From Escarpia spicata (Eukaryota; Annelida; Polychaeta; Sabellida; Siboglinidae), in NCBI GenBank assembly GCA_963995525.1, contig OZ023205.1, positions 61,530,104 to 61,594,103 of the forward strand: a stretch of DNA of 64,000 nt, in the 5' to 3' direction. How positions within the stretch are numbered: position 1 is the first letter of the stretch; the number at the start of each line of letters is the position of its first letter. The notes below the pieces were generated by a model. The model saw nothing but the letters and a program-made list of their open reading frames with translations. It was not told the DNA's origin and did not search any database. Made by a program: the position numbers and the translations under genes. Positions 1-12,705 of this stretch are shown here, piece after piece.

Positions 1-300
1 GTATCCGGGGTAGCCAACGAAATGTAGGTCTGAGTATCATCAGCATAAAGATGATGATCCAAGTTATGTATTTGTATAACAGAGCTTAGTGGCGTGGTGT
101 AAAGAGTAAAAAGCAAAAGCCCAAGAACAGAACCCTAGCGAACACCAAATAAAGCCGGCAGTGCAGCTGAAAAGCAGTTCCCAATCTTTATAGTTTGGTA
201 TCTATTAGTTAGATATGACGAAAACCAGCTTAGAGCTATGCCAGATATGCCGTACCACTTTAATAAGCATTCAATGAGAATGTTGTAGAAGGCTCGAAGT
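1..300 (-). mobile_element. Non-LTR retrotransposon reverse transcriptase fragment
   Basis: Reading the minus strand gives a continuous stretch of reverse transcriptase typical of CR1/Jockey-group LINEs. It has a WYGISGIALSWFSSYL-like block, then a [18 protein letters not shown] block, then the catalytic HLYADDTQ motif close to the window start. An in-frame TAG sits where the usual Gln of the PQGS/RQGS motif is expected (about position 135), so the copy is dead. It continues off the left edge of the window. The family assignment is by motif only. Confidence 0.8.
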
Positions 301-711
301 CTGCAGGTAATTAAACATCAGTTTATTTTATTTGAAGTCTTCTGGCGGTTCCTTGATTATTATTAACACAAACAGGAAAATGACTTGAGGGGTGCAAAAG
401 GTGCTTTTCGTCATTCCATGTAACCTACAGTTGTTCTGAAAAAACAAAACGTTAAAAACTATACCCTAGAGAGCAGAGAAGCAGCTTCGCTATAGGCTAA
501 AGCCTCGGTAGGTTGACCAGGGCGGGGTGGTCATGGGTCCTTTGATACTGACCTATTGCACACGGCCACAAGTAACCTATGCACGGGCCAAATTCTGCAC
601 CTCTGCAAGCGACCTTTCCCGAAATGCTCCTCGCCATTCGGACTGCCGAGGAGCCTCAGCCCTTCGCTCCTCCCGAACATGACATCGGGAGACGGGGAGC
701 GGAGCTAGTCG
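301..711. other. Intergenic stretch, nothing recognised
   Basis: I see no coding exon, repeat or RNA gene between the RT fragment and the first terminal inverted repeat. The antisense 106-codon open frame over 577-897 crosses the inverted repeat boundary and has no recognisable domain. Confidence 0.4.
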
Positions 712-984
712 CAGCAACGAAGTGAAGGCGGTCCATAGAGGTTGGACAACAATTTTAACAAAGCTTTCACACCTGAAATGGGTTCGTTGGTGGTATATCT
801 CACCACCAAAAAAAAAACCACCCGAATCCACCCATGGCAAAACCTTTTTTCGGCTTAAATCCAAGGTGGCCGACATTATACAGGGTCTAATATTCAAATG
901 GAGCTAATTTTGGAACTAAGCAACATAAAAACACGTTTGAGGTGTCATTTCCAACTAACTTTAGGATATCCAATCGTTTGGTGA
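712..984 (+). repeat. Left terminal inverted repeat of PIN-like element
   Basis: This pairs with 3754-4017 in inverted orientation with high identity. The outermost matching bases are CAGCAACGAA, followed by about 20 diverged bases before the strong match resumes at GGACAACAA. Confidence 0.8.
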
Positions 985-1757
985 CACTTTTGTGGTTATT
1001 AGAGGTCAAGATCATGCGATAAGGTCAAAATTGTACCTCACATTTGTCCAAAATTGTGTATATTGACATAGAAATACGTTTGATGTGTCATTTCCAACTA
1101 CTGACTACGATCACTTCACTGTCCCGACTATACATGGGCACTTCAACAAAACTTGCCGACCGCGAGATTTTCCGTGCGCGCGTGCCGTTCCACGCAAAGC
1201 CGTTACGTTTACTCGGCACTTGGGTAACGTTTTGCTTCAACTCGTCGTGGCGTTCTTTTATAGGTCAGCTACCTCATTCATTGCGGATGTCTTATCATCA
1301 TCAGCATCATATATACGGAACTTGAAGGCTACTGCCTGTTTTTGTCCCGGTCAAAACTTTTGCACTGCGTAACCGAATCTTCTTTTCAGACTTGGGTATT
1401 GTTTTGTTGATGTATCATTTATTCTAAGCCTAAGGGAGGATGTAGCAGTCTTTAGTCCAGTGCTTGCCAAGTCTTATCCACGGTGTGTCGATGTTTCAGT
1501 ACTTTTTTCTTGTTGAAATTTCACACAAATTGAGAGAGAGAGTAGGATCTCCTCGCAGTCGAGCTACTCCGACCCACCTGGGACCGCTCCTCAGGCAAAT
1601 GCAGGTCAGTTTTGTATGAACTGCACACACTAGATGTCTACATGCATGCTATATACGTACAAACAGTGACATTTATATGCAATTAATTGTATTTCCTATC
1701 AGCATTTACGCATAATATATATTATAACCTTGACCTTGTGTCTTTTTCAGGTGATTT

Positions 1758-3744
1758 AATCGCGGTTGCTCTTCTCGCTCGTATCTCTCAGTTAGTGAAA
1801 AATGTGCAGGGGGGGTGAGTCTGGATGATGCACTCAAGAGCACCACACTCGGTCACATCCAGATTGCGCTTGATGACTGGCGTGGTCTCAATGCAAAAGC
1901 ATGTAACCGCCAGGCTGTGGATGCAGTATCAGAGAATGGTCGCAATTCTGAGGGCCTTCATCCGATCTGCGCATGTAGGAAGCTGGCCCCTGTATTTACA
2001 GTCTTTGTATGATATGCAGGCTTATCTTGCAGTTGCTGGGCACAATAGCTACACAACATCTCTTGCGCTGTTCATCCCCAAAATGCTGGACCTCTAGCGC
2101 ACTCACAAAGATGTACGAGCAGCTTTCATGAAGGGTGTCTCCCCGGTCAGGAGAAGTGAAGGTGCATGATCAGATGTATTCACAGATCTCTTCATAGAGC
2201 AATTTCTGATGGCTGGCATTAAGTCAACTGATGGTCTAACGCACAATGAGAGTACTCGTCTTCTCTACCTGTTCTCCAGACCCGTATGTGCTGATGTCAG
2301 CAAGTCCATTTTCGAGATAGCGGTGTTGTCTTTGAATGTAAATGATGGGCAACGTGACCTGGCAGCATCACGCATCCGACGTGACATGTCTGATATACAG
2401 AAGCTGCTTCAGGTATTCTTGAGCGGGGACCATTCAACACAACCTCAGAAAAGCTTGCTAGTCTCTCAACATGGTTAATGGCAGAGGTGACAGTAAACGT
2501 AGTCGATGCTCGGAGAGAAGATTCTAACTTCCATGGTCGGTCATTCTGTGGCACAGTAAAAATTCTCCCAGAAGAATCAAGTGAAGACTAGCCACAATTG
2601 TCAATGTTAAAACTGCTTCCGGGAAACGAATCGAGATGAATCCCCAGCGTCTATACCAGCGTCTTTTTCTTACGGGTATCGGCGATATCCCTATGCCTGA
2701 CCTTTTCAAATATGAGTTGTGCTCTTTCCCCTCCACTCTCTTCGGAAATCACATGCGCATGCGGACTGGGGACAAAGCGGAACTCATACACCATCTCCTG
2801 AAGCTTGTCCCTGCTTGCTCAACAAGGGCTTGCAGTTTATTGTTGATGGGGGAGGATTTCTCTACAAGTTATCATGGCCTAAGCACTCCACCTATGCCGA
2901 GATCGGCGCTCTGTATATCCGGCATGTACGCAGCAACTATGGCCGTGCGTTGGTTGTATTTGACGGATATCACGGCTCCAGCACTAAGGACGAAGCCCAT
3001 CGTCGTAGGACAGGGAACGACGTTGGTGCTTCAGTCTCAGTTTCCGCAGAAATGCGTTTAACCAAAAAAGCTTTCCTTGCCAACATATCAAACAAGCAGG
3101 CCCACATCAACCTCCTTGCAGAGCATATGGTCAAAGCAGACATCACAGTTCAGCACGCAGAAGGGGGTGCTGACTACAAAATGTGTATGTTGGCATGCCT
3201 TTCTGCGAAGAAAACCCTAACAGCTGTTGTCGCAGAAGATTCAGATGTATTTCAACTCATGATACATCATGCTGATGCCACAGATAAGATTGATAACCTG
3301 TACGTGGTGACATCGAAACAGGCGGTATGCATCACTACATTGAAGAAGAATCGTGATCCAGCCCTCTCAGAAGCGCTGCTCTTTCTGCACGCTCTCAGTG
3401 GGTGTGATACCACGTCAAGGCCATGTGGACTTGCCAAAATGACCGTTCTTACGAAGTATGCAACACTAGAGAAGTCCACCTCCGGCTTCATGTTTCCATC
3501 TTCCTCGAAAGAGGACATCGAAAAGGCAGGAGAGGATGCCCTGCTGGTGATGTACTGGTGCACCACATCAGTAAGCCTCAACTCCGCTCGGGTGGCGAAG
3601 TTCCTGCTGAAGGTAGCTACTTCAACACAATACGTGTCTCCAGATAAGCTTCCATCAACGAATTGTGCAGCCGCCTTCCATAGCCATCGGACTTATCATC
3701 AGGCGAAGGGATGGCGTTGTAACGATATCTCCCCTGAGCATTGA
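1758..3744 (+). pseudogene. Decayed PIN/XPG-like domain protein of the TIR element
   Basis: Recognisable pieces lie in order but in shifting frames. An N-terminal piece starts near 1758 after a TTTTTCAG acceptor-like site. A helical piece with LRAFIRSAHVGSWPLYLQSL and AVAGHNSY follows (about 1900-2090), then an in-frame TAG (2095), an in-frame TGA near 2170, and a piece to 2478. Next is LYQRLF...LFKYELCSFP in another frame (2636-2815). The long 3' piece (about 2822-3744) carries IVDGGGFLYKLSW, VVFDGYHGSSTKD, EGGADY, VAEDSDV and HALSGCDTTSR. The acidic motifs resemble the PIN/FEN1/XPG nuclease fold. One expected Asp of an EGDAD-type motif is Gly here. I know this as a recurrent uncharacterised family in cnidarian, oyster and other invertebrate genomes. 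At least two stops and three frame breaks make this copy non-functional. Confidence 0.75.
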
Positions 3745-3753
3745 GGTTAGCAG

Positions 3754-4017
3754 TGTTAGCAAACGAATGGACATCCTAAAGTTAGTGGGAAATGACACCT
3801 CAAACGTGTTTTTATGTTGCTTAGTTCCAAAATTAGGTCCATTTGAATATTATATCGTATATAATGTTGGCCATCTTGGATTTGAGCCGAAAAAGAGGTT
3901 TTGCCATTGGTGGATTCGGGTGTTTTTTTTTTAATGGTGAGACATACTACCAACGAACCCATTTCATGTGAGAAAGCTTTGTTAACATTGTTGTCCAATC
4001 TAAATCATTCGTTGCTG
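3754..4017 (-). repeat. Right terminal inverted repeat of PIN-like element
   Basis: This is the inverted partner of 712-984. It begins about 10 bp after the stop codon of the PIN-like frame, so the coding region runs almost into the terminal repeat. Confidence 0.8.
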
Positions 4018-4690
4018 AGAGTAAGCTGTTAAACATTTCATCTGTGTATCATCAACCAGCAGCTGGAGAATTGCAACGCCGATGACGCTCACCAAACATC
4101 TATACAATCACACAAATATTGGGGTATAAGACTCTAAATACATTATAATCCTCCTACTCCGTGCCTTCATTATCGGTTTCTAAATGCCCCAATTACAATT
4201 GTCTGCCAATTCGTTAAGTTAGTGCTTAGATTTTGTTGTCACCTGCTGGAAGAAGACAACCATAATTTTTTTATGTCCAGAAAACACGATATATGTCAGC
4301 GTATATTTACGTGTACACTTAGTCACCCGTATTCGATTGCAGTGGGTATAATTAAGTCGGCTTGTAAGATCACTCATAACATTATAATGTTCAGTGTCAG
4401 CTGTCAAAGCAGTGTTGCCACCATATTATAACTTGAACATTTACAGATTATAAATTTTTGGTTATATGTTTTAAAATGTAGGATTTATCTTTTCCCTAGC
4501 CCGTGTAACAACCAAAGGAAGGTACACATGGGCGGTTCCAGGGATGTCTATCAGATGTCCCTGTCCCCCCTATCCCCCCTTTATTTTGGCGGGTTGTTGT
4601 TTGATCAAGTCAGAATTGGTTGTTTGGACACCGCGAGGTGGCGGTTGTTTGCATTTGTTCTTCAGAAGAGGGCATTTTAACATACAAATT
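4018..4690. other. Intergenic stretch, nothing recognised
   Basis: AT-rich sequence without supported exons or repeats lies between the PIN-like element and the 44-bp minisatellite. Confidence 0.4.
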
Positions 4691-4699
4691 ACAGTCATT

Positions 4700-6235
4700 T
4701 CCACACCCACCTGGTCATCCTCATTACTCCCTCCACAGTCATTGCCACACCCACCTGGTCATCCTCATTACTCCCTCCACAGTCATTGCCACACCCACCT
4801 GGTCATCCTCATTACTCCCTCCACAGTCATTGCCACACCCACCTGGTCATCCTCATTACTCCCTCCACAGTCATTGCCACACCCACCTGGTCGTCCTCAT
4901 TACTCCCTCCACAGTCATTGCCATACCCACCTGGTCGTCCTCATTACTCCCTCCACAGTCATTGCGACACCCACCTGGTCATCCTCATTACTCCCTCCAC
5001 AGTCATTGCCACACCCACCTGGTCGTCCTCATTACTCCCTCCACAGTCATTGCGACACCCACCTGGTCATCCTCATTACTCCCTCCACAGTCATTGCCAC
5101 ACCCACCTGGTCGTCCTCATTACTCCCTCCACAGTCATTGCCACACCCACCTGGTCATCCTCATTACTCCCTCCACAGTCATTGCCTCACCCACCTGGTC
5201 ATCCTCATTACTCCCTCCACAGTCATTGCGACACCCACCTGGTCATCCTCATTACTCCCTCCACAGTCATTGCCACACCCACCTGGTCGTCCTCATTACT
5301 CCCTCCACAGTCATTGCGACACCCACCTGGTCGTCCTCATTACTCCCTCCACAGTCATTGCGACACCCACCTGGTCATCCTCATTACTCCCTCCACAGTC
5401 ATTGCGACACCCACCTGGTCGTCCTCACTACTCCCTCCACAGTCATTGCGACACCCACCTGGTCGTCCTCATTACTCCCTCCACAGTCATTGCCACACCC
5501 ACCTGGTCATCACCATTACTCCCTCCACAGTCATTGCGACACCCACCTGGTCGTCCTAATTACTCCCTCCACAGTCATTGCGACACCCACCTGGTCGTCC
5601 TCATTACTCCCTCCACAGTCATTGCGACACCCACCTGGTCATCCTCATTACTCCCTCCACAGTCATTGCGACACCCACCTGGTCGTCCTCACTACTCCCT
5701 CCACAGTCATTGCGACACCCACCTGGTCGTCCTCACTACTCCCTCCAAAGTCATTGCGACACCCACCTGGTCATCCTCATTACTCCCTCCACAGTCATTG
5801 CCACACCCACCTGGTCGTCCTCATTACTCCCTCCACAGTCATTGCGACACCCACCTGGTCGTCCTCATTACTCCCTCCACAGTCATTGCGACACCCACCT
5901 GGTCGTCCTCACTACTCCCTCCACAGTCATTGCGACACCCACCTGGTCGTCCTCACTACTCCCTCCAAAGTCATTGCGACACCCACCTGGTCATCCTCAT
6001 TACTCCCTCCACAGTCATTGCCACACCCACCTGGTCGTCCTCATTACTCCCTCCACAGTCATTGCGACACCCACCTGGTCATCCTCATTACTCCCTCCAC
6101 AGTCATTGCGACACCCACCTGGTCGTCCTCACTACTCCCTCCACAGTCATTGCGACACCCACCTGGTCGTCCTCACTACTCCCTCCAGTCATTGCCACAC
6201 CCACCTGGTCGTCCTCACTACTCCCTCCAGTCATG
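4700..6235. repeat. 44-bp minisatellite, about 35 units, with higher-order repeat
   Basis: The pyrimidine-rich unit reads CACCTGGTCATCCTCATTAC then TCCCTCCACAGTCATTGCCA plus CACC, 44 bp in all. Because 44 is not a multiple of three, all three forward frames stay open with a 44-residue period, so the 500-600 codon open frames here are not evidence of a gene. Variable positions (GTCATCC or GTCGTCC, CATTAC or CACTAC, TTGCCAC or TTGCGAC) give a variant-repeat map. A rare CCAAAG variant at 5745 and 5965 lies in identical surroundings 220 bp apart, which shows a five-unit higher-order duplication. The last two units are shortened. Confidence 0.95.
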
Positions 6236-6363
6236 ATTCCCCTTATATCATCGTTTGTAATTTCCCCATACAAGAGATCACCCTTCTTATTGACCCATTT
6301 CACCTTTGCCAAACGGGTGATCTTATGAGAAGAATGTGCACGTGTGAATATGTGCCTGCGTGC

Positions 6364-7068
<705 letters not shown>

Positions 7069-8600
7069 ATTGGGTGATGTTGAAGATTATTCTCCTTTAT
7101 AGTAAGTTATGTACTAACATGTTTATAATATGTTAAACTTTCAAACATATAGGGCCTATACATCAGGATTATTCCCAGCTTGCAAAACTCATTGGACTAA
7201 TGAAGTACCAATGGCAATTTATAAAATATACATCATTTGCCAAATCGTGTATTGCTGGCTGGGTTTCATGAATATTCAGTCCATAAATAATGCGCTCGGC
7301 TATTTTCGTGGGCCCCTGGCCTTTGTGGGCCCTTGGCACGTGTCTATAGTGCCTATTGGGTAATCCGTCTGTAACTGTTTTTTTAATCGTATCATATAGA
7401 TGGGTGTTAAACATTTAACACATAATTGTTATTATGTGGGGATGACATATGTGTCTTAACGCAACTTGGCGGAACAAGACTTACCGCAGACGGCATGTTT
7501 GTTTCACTGTGTTCCCGTAGGCGATCAGACAACAGCATGACTTACCTCTCGATCACGATCCGGTCATTACTTTATGGTGGAGTTTTTATTGTATCACTTT
7601 GATGATGAAGAATGTCTACACTCGTTGATGTTCTCGGAGTATGAATCACTAAGTAATTAACTCCATGGCTGTCAACCCATCTCAATTAATTAGTTGTCTT
7701 AATAACAACAACTTTTACATCCTAGGTATGCGCAATGTAACCTATAATATATATACATGATATTATTAAGCAGAGTGTGGGTCTTTGTCGTGTGTTTGTT
7801 TGTATATTTGTTTGTATGTGAATATTTATCAAGTTTCGCATGTGTGGGGCTAAGATTTGGTAGGCGTGCTGGCAAGGCCATTAGGGTACTTAACAGATTT
7901 ATATTTTAACAATTTCACCAGGGGCCCGTGTGGGAAGGTGGAACTTGGGCGCAAACGGAACTGCCTGTTCCTATCTGATGTTGCATTCGCAAGGCGCGGC
8001 GTTGTATTAGTAGCAAAGCACACCAAACGATTAATTTAAATATAAATTGTATATATGTATTCGACATAGGCTCGCAAACAATTAACATGGCTGATTACAT
8101 TTTCAAAATAATACTTAACTCGTGGTTAGGTGATTGTGTTTCATGCAACTACGTCGTAATCTAGACCCTTCGTCTCCGTTCGTTGGTTCGTTGGTTCGTT
8201 GGTTCGTTTACGTGGTTGTGACACTATGCCGACTTCGAGAGTTTTTGATTGATGTGGTGAAATGTTTGTTTCAACCAGGCAACGGTAGATACATTAAAAC
8301 GGTTTGAAAGTAATTTATATATTTCTAAACGATGAAAGAATTTGACAACATCGTGTTTTACACGGTTATTACTTAGTCCACAACAATTACTCCACAGGAT
8401 TCGCTGGTTCAATCGTCGCAACACGTATAATGACAGTGTTAAATAGCGGGCAGTACAAAGGACACCGAGACAATGGACACGAGGACGTGTGTCGCACGCC
8501 AGATGACCAGCTGACGTCGCATAATTAAACAAAGTCTGGCAACGAAACGACGATGCGGCGTGCCAACATGTGCCACATGCCACCAGCTAGGCGATGTACC
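7069..8600. other. Upstream region of the LU-protein gene, no gene recognised
   Basis: AT-rich DNA without supported exons. A short GGTTCGTT tandem (about 8180-8210) is the only repeat. The last few hundred bases probably hold the promoter of the gene starting at 8685. Confidence 0.4.
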
Positions 8601-8604
8601 CAGC

Positions 8605-8612
8605 TATAAAAG
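8605..8612 (+). promoter_or_regulatory. TATA box of the LU-protein gene
   Basis: TATAAAAG lies 80 bp before the ATG at 8685. That would place transcription start near 8635 and give a 5' leader of about 50 bases. The position and match are typical of a strongly expressed, tissue-specific secreted-protein gene (inference). Confidence 0.65.
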
Positions 8613-8684
8613 CCGCGAAAAACCGCGACAGCTTCATCGTTCACCTGTGGTTTGTGTCCAGGCACAGACGTACGAACTGACGCA

Positions 8685-11600
8685 ATGAGGACTCTCCTGA
8701 TTATTGTGTTCGCCGTCGCGGTTGTTGTGGCTGTGTCGGGTGAAGAGAAGAAGGAGGTGAAAGACCGCAAGAAGCGGGGCATCTACGGCGGCGGAGGAGG
8801 CTACGTCGAGTACGGACATTACCAACAGCACCACGAACACCACTACGTCAAGAAAAGTATGTCCTTAATAGCATTGGTGTTTTTAAATATATGTGCAGCG
8901 CCCGGTCATTTGGGATTGCTTTTAGGCGCTTTAGTGGAGTGGCCTACTGCGGCGATCCTGATCTAACATCCGCTTAATAAGAGGAACACCTTTGACATCC
9001 CAGTTGTGGCATGCACGGTGTTGTGTACTCACGGATATAACGAACGCCGGATATATGGAACAGTTGACCAAGTGTCAGTGTGATCCTTATAGCAAGATTC
9101 AACCATATGTGCAAGCATAAATTCACTTTGGTAGAACCCTTCTAAAAATGGCCATTCAGGCAACTAACACACACTGGCCTGATTACAGGGTTGGTCTAAT
9201 TAGCGAGACTGACCAGATACGCTGATTACAGTAGTGGAAAAAGGGATGCCAGTCATAATTGTGTTGATTTCTCCCATGGGCATCGAAACAGGAGGGGGGG
9301 GGGGGGCAATATTTTAGGTGGACTTAGACAGGAGTTATATTTTTTCCCTTCAATATTTCGGCAAGGGGTGCACTTGAAGGTGTTTGGTGAGCCTCATATT
9401 TGGGTGTTTTTGGTGAGTTTCAAGGCGGTGCATTTTGAGGTTTTTGGTTATCCTCGGGGGTGTAGTTGTAGGTTTTGGTGAGCATCAGTTTCCCCAAATA
9501 TTCACCATATTCCGACGCCTACGGTACCAGCTTGACCACAATTAGTATGGTACGATTGTCTACATATAGACGAGCTTATCTATTTATATTATTTTTCACA
9601 GAACTATTTATTAAACAGGCGACATTAAAATAGCAACATTAGCGGAATGTAACGTTTATGAATCCACTTACATGTTCTTTAGCACTAAGTTGCATTAACA
9701 TTTGATGGCTGTCAGCCTGTTATGACCGACAAGTAGGCCAAACTTATTTCCCTCAAGCTGCAATTAATATAGTCTGTATCAATCTTCGAATATAAACAGT
9801 ATAATGACACTATATATGTATTACATTTTGATGTTGCGATATCTTGATAATGTCATAAAAATTAAACAAGTAATTCATTTTTTGTAAAATTGTCTAAATC
9901 CAAATCTAAAAGTCACGTTATTGGTAACGCACATCTGAATTGCTCACGTAGCAGCAATGACATGAGGGTGTTTAGCTAGTTGATAGTTTCTCTGGCGGAC
10001 AGTAATTATTGTCCAGCAGTTATTGCACACAAGGGCGTGGCCAATTAATTAGCATCGTATGCTAATTACATGCTTCACAACATATATAATCATGCCTAAT
10101 TGCCAATACCGTCATGTTGCGTATACCATTAGCTGTCCAATTATCCAATGAATATCAATTAACCGTCATGCATCGTAACGATAAATATAATTCCAACGGC
10201 AAGTGAAACACGATTATGAAAATAATCTGCCAGAGGCTACACTGGATGTTGATTAAGTTATGCATGTTTCTTAAGGGATGCCGTAATTGGGCAGTTTGTG
10301 AGCACGTCCTACAATTAGGCCTAAGTTCGACGTGAATAAATTTCGTCAGGAAAGCTAATTAATGATGACACATTCTAACATAGGAAAGCGCAACTAATAC
10401 AAAATAACACAAATGAAATAAACTGTTGACCAAACAACAGTGACACTATTTACACTTATTTCACAATTAGTTAGCCCTGTAGCAATCATCATGAAGAATG
10501 ATAAATCATTTGATGATCAACTACCTCGACTATTCTCATCCAGAAATATTCGAGTCAGTTTGTTTATATGTTCCACATATGTAATAAGAAGAATACACTA
10601 TGTTATATAAGTTGTTTTTGTTGCCGTCTTCCAGCGACAAAGTGCTACCAGTGTGCTTATTCGCCACCGAAAACAGTATACGACAAGAAAGTCATATACC
10701 AGGAGCACCACTACGGACACCAGCAACACGACAACGCGCACGGTGGTTATGGCAACCAGGCCGGATATGGCTACGGTGGTTATGGCAACCAGGGCGGCTA
10801 TGGCAACCAGGGCGGCTACGGCAACAAGGGTAGCTATGGCAACCACAACAGTCACTACGGACAGGGTCACCACGCCGGCTACGTGAAGAAGACGGTGATA
10901 CCCGTGCCCCGTCACGTGCCCGGAGGGTGGGACAAGTGCATGGGTCCGTTCGACCACTACCAGGCCAAGGCTTACGGCGTCGACGTGTGGGACTGTCACG
11001 ACAATTGTTACGTTCGCACGGACCCCAATGGAAGTGAGTGGCTACCATTATTGTCATCATAATCGTCGTTGACGTTGTTGTTGTTGTTTTCGTTCTTGCC
11101 ATCATCATCATCAGCAGCAGCAGCATCACCATCATCACCATCATCATCAATATCATTTACACCACCACCACTATATCACCACCACTGCACCACCACCACC
11201 ACCACCACCACCACCACCACCACCACCACAAATTATTATTATTTATTAGTATTTATAAGACATTGGTTAGATAAAAACAATGTACATACAAAGCATGTTT
11301 TCTATCATGATTATCGCCTTTTAATATTTTAGAAATAAACAAGCTGAGGATGAATACAAATTCTGGTTGTGCGACATTATTCTTAAATCGTTAATTAATG
11401 TTAACATCAGTAAATTTAGACTTTGAAAGCGACTTGTTTGAGCGAATTTGACCATTTTAATTACACGAAACACCCAACACGGGTACCATTGAGGCTGCGT
11501 TCACGAGGCGATGCGTCACGTGCGGTCACGTAACGTTTACGTAATCAGTTAGCATCATAACCCGCGCGATTCGATTATGTTGTTACGTCAAAATCAAAGA

Positions 11601-12441
11601 CCGTATATCAATACAAGACGGTGCAGCGCGCGCTATCTACATTGTTCGAGGAAAGTACGTAAGCAGTTCGTCCGCCATTCTGGAGTTGCGTCAAGCCAGA
11701 CCATACGCATGCAGGAAATGCAGTTCTTTGCATTACCATTGCTCAACATTTTCAACGATAACCTCAGTATTTTAATTATATAAGAAGTGGTACAGCCTGA
11801 TGATTATTCTGATGAAAAACGACGAAGTTCAATAAATAATTGCAACGTTTCTATGTGATTTGTTTGAATTATTTTGAATTGTGATAGGTAAATAACTTCA
11901 AGGATTATTTTAATATCTTTCATTTTATATAACGCATGACAGCTTGGTGATTATTCTGATGAAATGAGGTGACTAAACAAATACGCTAACATCGCGCGCT
12001 GCGGTCCCGTAGGCGCATGCGCTTGCCTCCCGAATGGCGGACAAAAACCTTCAGTGTAGACTGCCATTTTCTCGCACAGTGACGCCTCCTGTCCAAATAG
12101 AGGGTCCTTGGTCAAAATCACATCGTTCGGGCGGCGTGTCGTATCGTGTATAGAATGGAATAATATAATGTTATAACCTTCTTAGCTGCTTCATGAAACC
12201 GACCCCTTGTGCGCAGCATAACAAAGCAAACGCGACTACTCGTTTCGTACAGCCGCGAGCGTCGCTATGTCGAAATACAGGAGCTAACATTTATTTACAC
12301 GTTTTTTCAGATATATTCCGCGGCTGTTATCACGGCGAATACCACGTCGACCCGAATAAACTGGGCTGCTCATACCAAGGAGGTTCTCTCTACTGCTTCT
12401 GCAAAGGCGATCTCTGCAACAACGGACCAGCGGGACACTAA
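8685..12441 (+). CDS. Secreted LU-domain (Ly6/uPAR, three-finger) protein with Gly/Tyr/His-rich insert
   Basis: Three coding exons join in phase: 8685-8856, 10635-11033 and 12311-12441, giving 233 residues. All junctions are GT-AG. Residues 1-19 form a signal peptide (MRTLLIIVFAVAVVVAVSG). A charged propeptide ends in RKKR, a furin-type site, before a GGGG/Tyr/His-rich stretch. The LU part starts at CYQC and continues with DKC, WDC, DNC, RGC, LGC, YCFC and a final DLCNN. That is ten cysteines, ending in the Cys-Asn pair typical of the fold. About 85 residues separate the second and third cysteines. They hold repeated GGYGNQ-like hexapeptides and histidines, so the low-complexity segment sits in the first finger. 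The C-terminus (GPAGH) lacks a hydrophobic GPI signal, so the protein should be released. The spacing recalls quiver/sleepless-type LU proteins. The Gly-Tyr content recalls shell-matrix or adhesive proteins (inference). Confidence 0.88.
8857..10634 (+). other. Intron 1 of the LU-protein gene
   Basis: The donor GTATGT and an acceptor ending TCTTCCAG bound a phase-1 intron of 1778 bp. It holds a 14-base G-run near 9291-9306 followed by G/T-rich sequence to about 9490, and otherwise AT-rich DNA. I see no coding exon or element in it. Confidence 0.8.
11034..12310 (+). other. Intron 2 of the LU-protein gene, with (ACC)n tract
   Basis: The donor GTGAGT and acceptor TTTTTTCAG bound this intron. It holds ATC/ACC trinucleotide repeats, most regular at about 11185-11228. 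The small open frames here come from these repeats. Confidence 0.8.
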
Positions 12442-12565
12442 ATACCAGCTACATCGCTAACTAAGTGCAAATGACCGATCGTGAAAACACACCAAAATTA
12501 TTTCAAATGAGAGTGAATTATAATGTCTTACAAGTTTGAGTAAATGTTCTTCTGCTGATGTAAGG

Positions 12566-12705
12566 TACTCAGTCACTCACTCAGTCACTCACTCACTCAG
12601 TCACTCACTCAGTCACGCACTCACTCACCCACTCACTCACTCACCCATTCACTCACTCACCCATCCACTCACCCACTCTCTCGAACACACTGACATTCAC
12701 TCACC
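12566..12705. repeat. (CACT)n/(CAGT)n microsatellite
   Basis: Imperfect CACTCACTCAGT tetranucleotide repeats lie in the likely 3' untranslated region of the LU-protein gene. Confidence 0.9.

Larger units (their letters stand above)
712..4017 (+). mobile_element. DNA-transposon-like element with long terminal inverted repeats and a PIN-like gene
   Basis: Two inverted copies of about 260 bp bound this segment. The left copy (712-984) and the right copy (3754-4017) match through a GGACAACAA block, an AAAGCTTTC block, an A-run followed by CACCCGAATCCACC, and AAAACACGTTTGAGGTGTCA. The match reaches outward to CAGCAACGAA (712-721) and its complement (4008-4017). No clear target duplication is visible outside. 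A partial second copy of the inner TIR block occurs at about 1060-1105. The only coding content is a decayed PIN/XPG-like protein, so this looks like a mobile element whose main protein is not a standard DDE transposase. Confidence 0.75.

Noticed and set aside
10598..11156. Minus-strand frames of 133 and 154 codons
   Set aside because: Antisense shadows of the LU-protein exon 2, whose splice sites, signal peptide and cysteines support the plus strand.
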